Assembly (NCBI GenBank): GCA_038321775.1 | Contig: JBBQFI010000008.1 | Coordinates: 62,001-126,000 of the forward strand | Source: JBBQFI01 sp038321775 | GTDB lineage: Bacteria; Verrucomicrobiota; Verrucomicrobiia; Chthoniobacterales; UBA10450 | Direction: 5' to 3' | DNA: 64,000 bases | In this document: positions 16,687 through 25,757 of the stretch, in pieces | Numbering within the stretch: the first letter of the stretch is position 1 | Layout of the letters: every line of letters begins with the position of its first letter | Translations under genes and position numbers: made by a program | Notes under the pieces: generated by a model | Seen by the model: only the letters and a program-made list of their open reading frames with translations | What the model was told of the DNA's origin: nothing | Databases searched by the model: none

Positions 16687-19085
16687 GTCGTTGCGATCTC
16701 CATATTCATTCGCGCTGCAGCGAACGCTCGGAGGAATGGCTCTTCCGCCGCTTCGAATTTCCCGATAGTTATTCCGATCCGCGCGATCTGCACCGCGAAC
16801 TCAAAGCGCGCGGGATGGATTTTGTCACGATCACCGATCACGACACAATCGAGGGCTGCCTGAAAATTGCCGACCTTCCGCACACGTTCCTGAGCGAACA
16901 GATCACTACTTACTTCCCGCAGGATCCATGCAAAATAAATTTGCTCGCATGGGGAATCTCGGAAACGCAGCACCATGAGATCTCGCGCTTGCGCGAAAAT
17001 ATTTTTGATCTTCAGAAATATTTGCAGGACGAACAGATCGTTCATGCTGTCGCGCATCCGCTTTACAGCATCAACGCCAAGCTCGGGACTTCGCACCTCG
17101 AACGTCTCATTCTTCTCTTCAAACATTTCGAAGGTCTCAACGGCTTGCGGGACGCGCTCTTGAGCGAACTGGCGCAGCACATTCTTGGAAATCTAACGCC
17201 GCAGAAAATCGAAGAGTTCGCGAATCGACACAATCTCGCGCCGACTCATCCGGAACCGTGGAAAAAAATCTTTACCGCAGGTTCCGATGACCACGGCGGA
17301 ATGTTCGTTGCCTCCGCCTACACCGAAACTCCAAAGGTAAAAACAGTCTCGGCATTTCTGGAAAAAATCCGCGCCGGTAACTGCACGATTCACGGCCAGG
17401 GCGGAACTCCGCTCGTTCTTTCGCACGGCTTCTACAACACGCTTTCCTGTTTTATCCAGGATCGCTTTACTGAAAATCTCGGCCCGGCCGCGCCGCTGCT
17501 TCAGCAAATGTTCTCGCGTTTCATGGAAGGAAAAGATCCGACCGAGTTTTCGCTGCGTGAGAAAGTTAGCTTCGTCGCGCAAGGCGTGATGTCGGGAAAA
17601 ATTTTTGAGCTGGTGAAACCGGCGAACGTATCGCTTTGGAAAGAACTCTCGAGTTCCTTCACCAAACCGGAAGTGAAGGAGCTGCTTGCGCGCGAAATGG
17701 AAGGCGTGACCGAACCGGAGCGGCGCACGTTTCTCATGGCCAATCTGGTCTGCGAACAACTCGCTTTTCGCCTTTTCGAAAAATTCATCCAGCAGATTCG
17801 CAGCGGCAACATCGTGGAAAGCATGCAGGCCCTGACCGGTCTCGCGCCTTTGCTGGTCGTGCTCGCGCCTTACATTTACGGTTTCTCCAGTCAGGCGCCA
17901 TCACGCCGATGGTTGCGCGAGGTTTGCCGCGATCTCACCGGATCAATTCCGAAGCAACTACAAAATCGGAAGCGTGCCTGGTTTACCGACACACTGGAAG
18001 ACGTCAACGGCGTCGCCACCACCATTCGTAAAATGGCGCTTGCCGGCGCTGCCGCCGGAGAAGAGCTCATCGTCGTCACCTCCCGCGCAGATTCGCAGAT
18101 CGATGATATTCCGCTGAAAAACTTCCAGCCGATCGGTGAGTTCGAATTGCCGGAATACGAGTTGCAGAAACTAAGCTTCCCGCCGTTCCTGCAGATTCTC
18201 GAGTACATCCAGCGCGAGCAATTCACCGAGATCATCATCAGCACACCGGGACCGATCGGCCTCAGTGGTTTACTCGCGGCGAAAATGCTCAACCTGCAAA
18301 CAAGCGGAATTTATCACACCGATTTTCCACAGTACATCCGCATTCTCACGGAGGACCGTTTTCTCGAAAGTCTCGCTTGGAATTACATGCACTGGTTTTA
18401 CGGAAGCTTCGATACCGTGTTCGTGAATTCCGAGCAGTATCGCAAGAGTTGGGTCGATCGCGGATTCGATCCGAAGAAACTCAAGATTCTTCCGCGCGGT
18501 TTGGATACGGATTTGTTTACGCCGGAACGACGCGACGCGAATTTTTGGGCGCAGCATGGCAGCAAGAACGGGTCGGTGCGGTTGCTTTACGTCGGCCGCA
18601 TTTCCCGCGAGAAAGACCTCGACGTGCTCGCGGCTGCGTTTCGGCAACTGCGCGAGGAAGGTCTGGACGTGAATCTCCTGATGGTCGGTCACGGTCCGTA
18701 TTCGCAAACGCTCGCGGAAGCTTTGCCGGAAGCGATCTTCACCGGTTACCTGCAAGGGGAAGATCTGGCGAAAGCGTACGCATCCGCTGACATCTTTGTT
18801 TTTCCGAGCACGACCGACACTTTCGGTAACGTCATCATCGAAGCGCAAGCATGCGGTTTGCCGGTGATTGTTTCCAATCTGGGCGGGCCTAACGAGTTAG
18901 TCAGTCACGGACTCGACGGCCTGATCACGAAGGCGCACGACGTCGAAGACTTCACGAACGCGATTCGCACACTCGTGAACGATCCAAAACTGCGTGCCGA
19001 AATGGCAACCAGCGCGCGACAACGCGTGGTCGATCGCAGCTGGCCGGGCGCGTTCAAAAAATTCTGGGCCGCGACCGAAGTCTAG
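16683..19085 (+). CDS. PHP-domain/GT4 glycosyltransferase fusion protein
   Basis: Residues 1 to about 240 form a PHP metallo-phosphoesterase-like domain: DLHIHSRCSERSEEW at the N-terminus, DFVTITDHDTIEG, VAHPLYS and AGSDDHGG supply the expected metal ligands. Residues about 400-800 form a GT4-type retaining glycosyltransferase with RLLYVGRISREKDLDVL, FTGYLQGEDLAKAYASADIFVFPSTTDTFGNVIIEAQACGLPVI (the E-x7-E motif). The middle section is helical and unassigned. The fusion suggests that hydrolysis of a phosphorylated sugar or carrier is coupled to glycosyl transfer. It is translationally coupled to the deacetylase-like gene, so both probably act on one surface polysaccharide. Contains a GCCTAACGA site (18887, read Pro-Asn-Glu). 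Confidence 0.85.
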   Translation: MSRCDLHIHSRCSERSEEWLFRRFEFPDSYSDPRDLHRELKARGMDFVTITDHDTIEGCLKIADLPHTFLSEQITTYFPQDPCKINLLAWGISETQHHEISRLRENIFDLQKYLQDEQIVHAVAHPLYSINAKLGTSHLERLILLFKHFEGLNGLRDALLSELAQHILGNLTPQKIEEFANRHNLAPTHPEPWKKIFTAGSDDHGGMFVASAYTETPKVKTVSAFLEKIRAGNCTIHGQGGTPLVLSHGFYNTLSCFIQDRFTENLGPAAPLLQQMFSRFMEGKDPTEFSLREKVSFVAQGVMSGKIFELVKPANVSLWKELSSSFTKPEVKELLAREMEGVTEPERRTFLMANLVCEQLAFRLFEKFIQQIRSGNIVESMQALTGLAPLLVVLAPYIYGFSSQAPSRRWLREVCRDLTGSIPKQLQNRKRAWFTDTLEDVNGVATTIRKMALAGAAAGEELIVVTSRADSQIDDIPLKNFQPIGEFELPEYELQKLSFPPFLQILEYIQREQFTEIIISTPGPIGLSGLLAAKMLNLQTSGIYHTDFPQYIRILTEDRFLESLAWNYMHWFYGSFDTVFVNSEQYRKSWVDRGFDPKKLKILPRGLDTDLFTPERRDANFWAQHGSKNGSVRLLYVGRISREKDLDVLAAAFRQLREEGLDVNLLMVGHGPYSQTLAEALPEAIFTGYLQGEDLAKAYASADIFVFPSTTDTFGNVIIEAQACGLPVIVSNLGGPNELVSHGLDGLITKAHDVEDFTNAIRTLVNDPKLRAEMATSARQRVVDRSWPGAFKKFWAATEV

Positions 19086-19107
19086 TTAAGGCAAGCCGCG
19101 CCATTCG

Positions 19108-20055
19108 TTAGGCCGGCAACGGTGGCAGAGGTGGAGGAGCTGGAGTCTCGAGCGGCGCGATTCCTCCCCAGGCATCGAAGTCGATCCCGAATTGTCGCAG
19201 GAAAAAAAGTGTGAAGCCGTAAAGCAGAGCGTGCAATGGCAGCAGGATCACTGTTCCGATGTAAGGAATCGCGGCCAGACAACACGTCAGGCACGCCGCG
19301 CCGCAACCCACCACCACGAAAGCGATCGCGAGCACAATAAAAAACAGGAAATACAGAATCAGCGGAGCGGGATGATCCAAAACCAATCGGACCACTTCAG
19401 AAAATGCAGCCACGGCGCGACAACGTTTCCGATACATCACCGGAACCATCAATTGACTCGCTCCATGCCAGCCAAACGCGATTAAAAAAATGACCGTAAC
19501 GAAGCAAATCAACCAGACGATCATTGTCGTCCGTGACAGCAGATTTGGTGCGTGCAGAAGCAAAGGCAAAAGCATCGGCGTCACCATTGCCACCGCCACA
19601 ATTAAGAACAGCAACATGATCAGGAGCGAAAACAAAAAGAAGCTGTTCCCTTCCGCACGAAACTCGCGCCACGGCTCCTGGATCGCGCCTCGATTGCGCA
19701 CGATACAATCGACAAAGATAAAACGGCCGCGCGCGCCGACCCACATCAACACCACCGCGATCACGAGCGCTAAAAGGACGATAACAATGACGAGCGGTAT
19801 GACCCATGCCGGCAAATTCGCCATCGACGGCGCGATATCGTGACGCATCGACGAAAACTTCCAGTGCCAATTCTGGTTTCGATTGAAGCTGGTAAAATTG
19901 AAATGCATTCCCCCGGAAAGACTGGCCAGAAACGCGGCGAAACCAATGACGCACCATTTTCCCAAATCGAACGGCTGAAAAAGAATTCGCTTCATCAGCT
20001 CAAATGCTTCCCCGAAAGGCTTGAAGATTTCGATCTTTCGCTCGTCGCCGTTCAT
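19108..20055 (-). CDS. Polytopic membrane protein of unknown function
   Basis: An integral membrane protein with about five to six hydrophobic segments starting LGKWCVIGFAAFLASLSGG, then PAWVIPLVIVIVLLALVIAVVLMWVGARGRF, and a long C-terminal series ending in a Pro-rich tail (APPPLPPLPA). The N-terminus ERKIEIFKPFGEAFELMKRILFQPFDLGKW recurs, as I recall, in DUF4013-like or DUF7544-like bacterial membrane proteins. No enzymatic motif seen. The stop codon is embedded in a GCCTAACGA site at 19105. Confidence 0.6.
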   Translation of the reverse strand: MNGDERKIEIFKPFGEAFELMKRILFQPFDLGKWCVIGFAAFLASLSGGMHFNFTSFNRNQNWHWKFSSMRHDIAPSMANLPAWVIPLVIVIVLLALVIAVVLMWVGARGRFIFVDCIVRNRGAIQEPWREFRAEGNSFFLFSLLIMLLFLIVAVAMVTPMLLPLLLHAPNLLSRTTMIVWLICFVTVIFLIAFGWHGASQLMVPVMYRKRCRAVAAFSEVVRLVLDHPAPLILYFLFFIVLAIAFVVVGCGAACLTCCLAAIPYIGTVILLPLHALLYGFTLFFLRQFGIDFDAWGGIAPLETPAPPPLPPLPA

Positions 20056-20103
20056 ATGCGCGATTTCAGTGTGTTCTCGATTTCAAAGCAAGCCCGGCCA
20101 CGT

Positions 20104-20769
20104 TCACTCGGTGCCGAAGTAACGGTCGCCGGCATCGCCTAAGCCAGGAACGATGTAACCGATGTTGTTCAGCTCGGGATCGATCGCGGCGGTGGTGATT
20201 TCGATCTCCGCATGCTCGCGATGCAACTGCGCGATGCCGGCGTCGCAACTAATGATGCAAACGAACTGGATACGCTGCGCGCCGGCTTTCTTCAAAATCG
20301 AGATGGCTTCGCACGCGCTAAAGCCGGTCGCCAGCATGGGATCGAGCAAGAGCACCTGCGCATCGCGAATGTTTGCCGGTAGACGGGAATAATAGCTTAC
20401 GGGCCGCAGCGTTTTTTCGTCCCGGTAAATTCCGAGATGACCGACGCTGGCCTGCGGCAGAATTTGCAAAATACCTTCTGACATTCCCAGGCCGGCGCGC
20501 AAAATGGGAACCAGCACCACGGGATTCGCGAGCCGCGCACTCGCGCAATTTGCCAACGGCGTTTCGACTTCCATTGACTCAGTCGGCCATTTCTTCGCGG
20601 CTTCAATCGCGAGCAGGACGGAAAGCTCGTTCAGGTGGCGACGAAATTCTGCCGGCGCAGTTGTTTTCGCGCGAAGCACGCTGAGGTTGGCCGCGACGAG
20701 AGGATGACTAACGACATGAACATTTCGCGATTGAGGTGGACGCGTTGCCGCATTCTCTGTCGCTGCCAT
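20104..20769 (-). CDS. upp: Uracil phosphoribosyltransferase
   Basis: Salvage of uracil: uracil plus PRPP gives UMP. The PRPP-binding loop VLLLDPMLATGFSA, the VPILRAGLGMSEGIL segment and the uracil-binding GDAGDRYFGTE C-terminus are diagnostic. The start at 20769 (MAATENAAT) is chosen since the upstream extension from 20859 overlaps the divergent treZ promoter region and is not conserved-looking; typical size is about 208-220 residues. Divergent from treZ. Confidence 0.94.
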   Translation of the reverse strand: MAATENAATRPPQSRNVHVVSHPLVAANLSVLRAKTTAPAEFRRHLNELSVLLAIEAAKKWPTESMEVETPLANCASARLANPVVLVPILRAGLGMSEGILQILPQASVGHLGIYRDEKTLRPVSYYSRLPANIRDAQVLLLDPMLATGFSACEAISILKKAGAQRIQFVCIISCDAGIAQLHREHAEIEITTAAIDPELNNIGYIVPGLGDAGDRYFGTE

Positions 20770-20858
20770 GGAGGGCGAGCCTAAACATTGCTGTGTAACG
20801 CGAGAAGCGAAATCAAGCGAAGGACGACCAGCGTGAAGTTTCCTCGCAAAGAATTTCA

Positions 20859-22835
20859 ATGAGCAAATCCAATTACCAACGCCGTTATCCGATTGGCGCG
20901 GAGTTGATGAGCGAGAACGAAACTCATTTCCGCATTTGGGCGCCGAAGGCGAAGGGTTTGGATTTAGTCCTGGAAGGAAAGCTGGGAGAGAAAACTATGA
21001 AGAGTCGGGGCGCTGAGACCCCTCCCACATTGAAGCCCACCTTTGTCCCGTTGGAGAAAGAAGCGGGCGGATATTTTTCGGGAATTGCAGAGGCGAGTGC
21101 GGGTTGTCTTTACCGGTTTCGCGTGGATGGAAGTGAGAAGAGTTACGCGGATCCGGCGTCGCGATTGCAGCCGGAGGGACCGCATGGTCCTTCTGCGGTT
21201 ATCGACCCGGGAGCATTTAAGTGGAGCGATGGCGCGTGGAAAGGAATCACACTTGCTGGACAGATCTTCTATGAGATGCACATCGGCACTTTTACGCCGG
21301 AAGGGACATGGGCGGCGGCGGCGGAACAGTTGCCTGAGTTGGCAAAAATCGGCATCCGGACAATCGAGATGATGCCGATTGCGGATTTCGCCGGACCGTT
21401 CGGCTGGGGTTATGACGGTGTAAACCTCTTCGCGCCGACGCACCTGTATGGAACTCCGGACGATTTGCGGCGATTCATCGATCGCACGCACTCGTTAGGC
21501 TTGGGTGTAATCCTCGACGTCGTCTACAACCATTTCGGACCGGAAGGAAACTATCTCTCGATGTTTTCCGATGATTACATGACGAAGCGTCACGAGAACG
21601 ATTGGGGCGATGCGATCAATTTCGACGGTCCCAACTCCGGACCAGTGCGCGAGTTCTTCATCACGAATGGCCGTTATTGGATCGAGGAATTTCATTTCGA
21701 TGGTTTTCGTTTCGACGCAACGCAGACCATTATCGACGACTCCGATGAATACGTCATCGGCGCAGTCGGGCGCGCTGCGCGCAAAGCTGCTGGCAAACGT
21801 TTGATCGTGCTGGTGGCCGAGAACGAGGAAGAGGAAGCAAAACTTCTGCGCCCGCGCAGCGAAGATGGCGACGATCTCGATGCCGTCTGGAATGACGACT
21901 GGCATCACAGTGCGCTCGTTGTGCTGACGGATCGCAATGAAGCGTATTACACTGATTACAAGGGATCGCCGCAGGAGTTCATCTCATCGGCGAAATACGG
22001 ATATCTTTATCAAGGACAGCCCTACCATTGGCAGGATGCACCGCGCGGCACGCCGTCGTTGGATGTCGGCCCATCGGCTTTCGTGGCGTTCATAGAAAAT
22101 CACGATCAAGTCGCGAACACGGTCGAAGGCCAGCGCGTGCGATCTCAAACCTCGCCGGGAAAATATCGCGCGATGACAGCGCTGCTTCTCCTCGGGCCGT
22201 GGACGCCGCTGCTCTTCCAAGGCGAGGAGTTCGGCGCTTCCAGTCACTTTGTTTATTTCAGCGATGTATCGGAAGGTTTGCGCGGTGCGATCCGAAAAGG
22301 ACGCTTCCAATTCCTGGCTCAGTTTCCCTCCATGGCGAGCGAGGAAGTGCAACGGCAGCTTCCCGAACCATCTTCTCCAGAGGTTTTCGCCAGCTGCAAA
22401 CTCGATTTCTCCGAGCGCGAAAAATACAAGGAAATTTACGACCTCCACAAAGATTTGCTCCGACTGCGACGCGAAGATGAACGCTTCAAGGAACAGCGCC
22501 CGGGCGCGATCGACGGCGCAGTTTTGAGTGAGAATAGTTTTGTCCTGCGATTTTTTGGAACGCATGCCGACGATCGTCTGCTTCTCGTTAACTTCGGGAG
22601 AAGTTATCAGCTCACGCCCGTCTCCGATCCATTGCTCGCCCCCCCGCTCGGATGCGAATGGAAAACTCTTTGGACAAGCGAATCGCTCCGCTATGGCGGT
22701 CCCGGACCGGTGCGAGTGGCTTCGGATCACGAGGCTTGGCGGCTTCCGGGCGAAGCGACAATCGTGCTTCATCCCGTTCCGCAAAAAAGCCCGCGCCGGT
22801 CGCCCTCGAAAAGAAACCAGCGTTCACCCGCCTGA
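20859..22835 (+). CDS. treZ: Malto-oligosyltrehalose trehalohydrolase
   Basis: GH13 enzyme that releases trehalose from maltooligosyl trehalose. Visible are an N-terminal CBM48-like domain (HFRIWAPKAKGLDLVLEG), then the (beta/alpha)8 barrel with GVILDVVYNHFGPEG, catalytic nucleophile in GFRFDATQTI, acid/base Glu in VLVAENEEEE, and FIENHDQVANT. At 658 residues it is somewhat long for TreZ (about 600). An in-frame family A repeat at 21003-21031 encodes about residues 47-59 in a surface loop between strands of the first domain. No treY is in the window. Followed 2 bases after the stop by the debranching-type gene, likely one operon. Confidence 0.9.
   Translation: MSKSNYQRRYPIGAELMSENETHFRIWAPKAKGLDLVLEGKLGEKTMKSRGAETPPTLKPTFVPLEKEAGGYFSGIAEASAGCLYRFRVDGSEKSYADPASRLQPEGPHGPSAVIDPGAFKWSDGAWKGITLAGQIFYEMHIGTFTPEGTWAAAAEQLPELAKIGIRTIEMMPIADFAGPFGWGYDGVNLFAPTHLYGTPDDLRRFIDRTHSLGLGVILDVVYNHFGPEGNYLSMFSDDYMTKRHENDWGDAINFDGPNSGPVREFFITNGRYWIEEFHFDGFRFDATQTIIDDSDEYVIGAVGRAARKAAGKRLIVLVAENEEEEAKLLRPRSEDGDDLDAVWNDDWHHSALVVLTDRNEAYYTDYKGSPQEFISSAKYGYLYQGQPYHWQDAPRGTPSLDVGPSAFVAFIENHDQVANTVEGQRVRSQTSPGKYRAMTALLLLGPWTPLLFQGEEFGASSHFVYFSDVSEGLRGAIRKGRFQFLAQFPSMASEEVQRQLPEPSSPEVFASCKLDFSEREKYKEIYDLHKDLLRLRREDERFKEQRPGAIDGAVLSENSFVLRFFGTHADDRLLLVNFGRSYQLTPVSDPLLAPPLGCEWKTLWTSESLRYGGPGPVRVASDHEAWRLPGEATIVLHPVPQKSPRRSPSKRNQRSPA
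21003..21031. repeat. Family A palindromic repeat inside treZ
   Basis: The sequence GTCGGGGCGCTGAGACCCCTC is shared with copies at 9754, 24921 and 31513. It is in frame and adds about 12 residues (SRGAETPPTLKP) to the N-terminal domain of TreZ. Compare TreZ relatives, which run directly from the LVLEG strand to the P-rich FVPLEKE segment. Confidence 0.7.
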
Positions 22836-22837
22836 CG

Positions 22838-24919
22838 ATGACCGATCCGGTAACTGAGCTGGCTTCTTACAAACCAACGGTTGTTCGCTCGCTGAAATGG
22901 GAACTCGGCGACAAGCAACCGCGCGAAAATCTTCTAAACCTGGAATGGCTCGTGACCAATGGACTGGGCGGTTACGCGTCGGGTACTGTCTCTGGCGCGA
23001 TCACGCGGCGGTATCACGGCCTGCTCATCGCGGCGTTGCCTGCGCCGCTCGGCCGCATGGTGATGTGGAGTCACGTTTCGGAATTTCTGCACTTCCGCGA
23101 TGAGGATGTCGTCTCGCTAGGCGCGCAGGAACGCGCGGGCGGCCAGCTTGATTTGCACGGCGCCGATTACCTGACCGAATTCCGGCTCGAAGATGGATTG
23201 CCGATCTGGACTTATCGCGTGCGCGATCTGGTCATCGAAAAAAGTGTGCTCATGCCGCATCTGCAAAACACGGTGCACATCGGCTATCGGATCGTTGAGG
23301 GATCGAAGCGACCGCGCCTGGAATTGCGGCCGGCGTTTCATTTTCGTCATCACGAGATGCCGGTGAATAAAGGATTGACCGCGCCTTACAAAATCACGGT
23401 GGACGAAGGTCGCTACGAAATTTCCGCGAACCAAAAGCGAATGCCGGCGTTGCGCATGCGGTTGTTCGATACCGACACGGCGTTCACGATTTCATCTTCA
23501 AACATTCATCAGGTCCTCTATCGCAGCGAGCAAAGTCGCGGTTATCCGTTCGAAGGGAATCTGTGGAGTCCCGGTTTTTTTCATGTCGATCTGCGCAAGA
23601 CCGATTGCGCCACGCTTGTCGCTTCCACGGAAAAATGGGAGATCATCGAGGTCCTGTCGCCGGCGGAAGCGCTCGCCGCGGAACATCAACGGCGCGCGCG
23701 TCTGATCGAAGCGGCGGTTCCTCCCGCGAAAGAAGGTTTCGCGGCCGAGCTGGTTTTTGCGGCGGATCAATTCGTCATCTCACCCGCCGGTCGCGCGCAG
23801 GAAGTGGCGCGTGCACACGCCTCGGGCGACGAAGTCCGCACGGTCATCGCCGGTTATCATTGGTTCACCGATTGGGGGCGCGACACGATGATTAGTCTCG
23901 AAGGTCTCACGCTCGTGACGGGGCGTGATTTGGAAGCGGGATACATTCTGCGCACTTTCGCGCGTTACGTGCGCGACGGTTTGATTCCGAACATGTTTCC
24001 CGACGGGAAAACGGAAGGCTTGTATCACACCGCCGATGCGACGCTTTGGTTTTTCCACGCGCTCGGTCGCTATCTCAAAAGCACGAACGATCGTCCGACC
24101 CTGAAACTTTTGCTCCCGACTTTGATCGACATCGTCGAGCACCATTTGCGCGGAACGAGATTCAATATTCACGTCGATCTAAACGACGGTCTGCTCGCTC
24201 AGAGCGAGGAAGGTTATCAACTCACTTGGATGGATGCGAAGATGGGAGATTGGGTCGTGACGCCGCGCCGCGGAAAAGCTGTCGAGATCAATGCGCTTTG
24301 GTATAACACGCTGAAGCTGCTCGCCGACTGGTTGCGCGCCTCGGATAAAAGTGAAGCTGCTGCTCGCTATGACGAACACGCCGAACGCGCGCGCGCTTCG
24401 TTCAACGAACGTTTCTGGTTTGCCGAGGGCGGTTATCTCTACGACGTCGTCGATTGTAACGGGAACAAAGACACCTGCGACCAGTCGTGCCGTCCGAATC
24501 AGCTTTTTGCGATCTCGCTCGAGCATCCCATTCTCGAAGAAAAACATTGGGCCTCGGTCATCGATGTTGCGCAAAAAAAATTACTAACGCCGGTCGGGTT
24601 ACGATCGCTTGCGCCCGACGATCCCGAATACAAACCAATTTATGGTGGCGATCTGCGGTCGCGTGATGGCGCCTATCATCAAGGCACTGTCTGGGCGTGG
24701 TTGATCGGCCCGTTTATCGATGCCTGGTTAAAACTTCATCCCGACGACAAACAAGCCGCGCGCAAATTTCTCGAAGTTTTTCCCGTGCATTTAAGCGACG
24801 AAGGATTCGGCACAATCGGCGAAGTCTTCGATGCACGCGAACCGCACATGGGTGGCGGCTGCATCGCGCAGGCGTGGAGCGTTGCCGAAGTCCTGCGTTG
24901 CTGGGTCAAGACGGCGTGA
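22838..24919 (+). CDS. Amylo-alpha-1,6-glucosidase (glycogen debranching type)
   Basis: A GDE_C-type glycoside hydrolase (GH133-like) removing alpha-1,6 branches. N-terminal domain (about residues 1-260) starts ENLLNLEWLVTNGLGGYASGTVSGAITRRYHG and is typical of the GDE_N/C bacterial form. The (alpha/alpha)6 domain follows, with YHWFTDWGRDTMISLEGL (catalytic region), NMFPDGKTEGLYHTADATLWFFHAL and SRDGAYHQGTVWAWLIGPFIDA. The start at 22838 is ATG directly after treZ; the longer frame from 22652 is a shadow. About 693 residues, normal. With treZ it suggests processing of glycogen to trehalose or glucose. Confidence 0.9.
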   Translation: MTDPVTELASYKPTVVRSLKWELGDKQPRENLLNLEWLVTNGLGGYASGTVSGAITRRYHGLLIAALPAPLGRMVMWSHVSEFLHFRDEDVVSLGAQERAGGQLDLHGADYLTEFRLEDGLPIWTYRVRDLVIEKSVLMPHLQNTVHIGYRIVEGSKRPRLELRPAFHFRHHEMPVNKGLTAPYKITVDEGRYEISANQKRMPALRMRLFDTDTAFTISSSNIHQVLYRSEQSRGYPFEGNLWSPGFFHVDLRKTDCATLVASTEKWEIIEVLSPAEALAAEHQRRARLIEAAVPPAKEGFAAELVFAADQFVISPAGRAQEVARAHASGDEVRTVIAGYHWFTDWGRDTMISLEGLTLVTGRDLEAGYILRTFARYVRDGLIPNMFPDGKTEGLYHTADATLWFFHALGRYLKSTNDRPTLKLLLPTLIDIVEHHLRGTRFNIHVDLNDGLLAQSEEGYQLTWMDAKMGDWVVTPRRGKAVEINALWYNTLKLLADWLRASDKSEAAARYDEHAERARASFNERFWFAEGGYLYDVVDCNGNKDTCDQSCRPNQLFAISLEHPILEEKHWASVIDVAQKKLLTPVGLRSLAPDDPEYKPIYGGDLRSRDGAYHQGTVWAWLIGPFIDAWLKLHPDDKQAARKFLEVFPVHLSDEGFGTIGEVFDAREPHMGGGCIAQAWSVAEVLRCWVKTA

Positions 24920-24920
24920 A

Positions 24921-24957
24921 AATGTGGGAGGGGCCTTAGCGCCCCGACTTTTTCTTT
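24921..24957 (+). terminator. Family A repeat acting as possible rho-independent terminator
   Basis: A copy of repeat family A (24921-24950) directly after the debranching gene stop forms a GGGGC...GCCCC stem-loop and is followed by CTTTTTCTTTT. Structurally it can serve as a terminator for the treZ operon; this is inferred, not demonstrated. Confidence 0.5.
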
Positions 24958-25400
24958 TCCGATCGGTCAATCGGTCGGGGCTTACGTCGTGCACGATGCG
25001 AGTTATCAGTTAATAATTATTGGAGATTAGTTAATTGGGCTCCAGCTGGGCTTTTTGTTGGTCTTTGAGATAATTCATATATCCATTCAAGATACGCACG
25101 GTTTAACCCGTCATTTCCCTGCCGCGCAGCAGTAAATCATCCGAAATAAGGTCTTCGTCCCGCGCAGTAATCAGATGATCGACCACTTCCCACGGCGAAA
25201 TGGGATGAGCCGGTAGACGGCGGAGTCGGAGGTCAGAGATCAGAGGACGAAGAACGTTATCAGTTATTTGTTATTCGTTATTCGTTATTCGTTATTGGGA
25301 AGGCGGTCGGAAATCGGAAGTGGGATTCGGAGGTCGGAATGTAATCGCGCTGAACGCGTGGGATAAACTTCGGTATTAACGATCAACCGATAACGCTTTT
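24958..25400. other. Non-coding AT-rich intergenic stretch with short repeats
   Basis: No gene recognised. A tandem array of five GTTATT(T/C/G) heptamers lies at 25263-25297, and ACCGATAAC-like motifs recur at 25385, 26320 and 26419. Short SSR-like text such as GTCAGAGATCAGAGG also recurs at 28861. This belongs to a repeat-rich island, clearly less coding-dense than the flanks. Confidence 0.5.
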
Positions 25401-25450
25401 GATTTTCCCGCCTTCGCCCGGAGGGACTACGCCGTGGCGAGCAGTTTTTC
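25401..25450. repeat. 50-bp direct repeat E, left copy
   Basis: Exactly identical over 50 bases to 26335-26384, same orientation. Preceded by an ACCGATAACG motif in both copies. The two copies bracket the nucleotidyltransferase gene pair 25449-26271. A third, diverged copy lies inverted at 28769-28810. Confidence 0.85.
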
Positions 25451-25757
25451 AGGATTTCAGGGCTTTTCTATTTTTCCGATCCAGCGCATTTTCGAAGCTA
25501 ACAAGTTCACGCAACATCGAGTTGTAACGCGAATAGGCATCGCCTCCCTCCTGGCACAATAAGCGATATAACTTCAGCTCGGAATCGACCGGGAGATCTG
25601 GCTCGCTTGCTATCTTTAATCCAGCGCGCGACAAGCGCGTGCTCGCTATTCGCACCAGGCACGAGGCAATCGTGTCTTTGCCTTCCTCTATGTCGGCAAG
25701 ACCTCGTTGGATTAGCTCTTCGCCCGGGAGTTGTCTCTTATCTTTTATTTTCTGCAT
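25449..25757 (-). CDS. Small helical protein, partner of nucleotidyltransferase-fold gene
   Basis: About 102 residues, starting MQKIKDKRQLPGEELIQRGLADIEEG. A charged, probably alpha-helical protein, with no recognised domain. It overlaps the end of the upstream gene (25738) by about 20 bases, as toxin-antitoxin-like gene pairs often do. The frame extends to 25829 but that part overlaps the neighbour. I infer a partner of the MNT-fold protein, either antitoxin or toxin. The stop lies 2 bases inside the 50-bp repeat. Confidence 0.5.
   Translation of the reverse strand: MQKIKDKRQLPGEELIQRGLADIEEGKDTIASCLVRIASTRLSRAGLKIASEPDLPVDSELKLYRLLCQEGGDAYSRYNSMLRELVSFENALDRKNRKALKS

Noticed and set aside
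25263..25297. Tandem GTTATT(C) heptamers as a possible CRISPR or iteron array
   Set aside because: Five contiguous 7-base units without spacers; no cas or replication gene nearby. Most likely a simple-sequence repeat.
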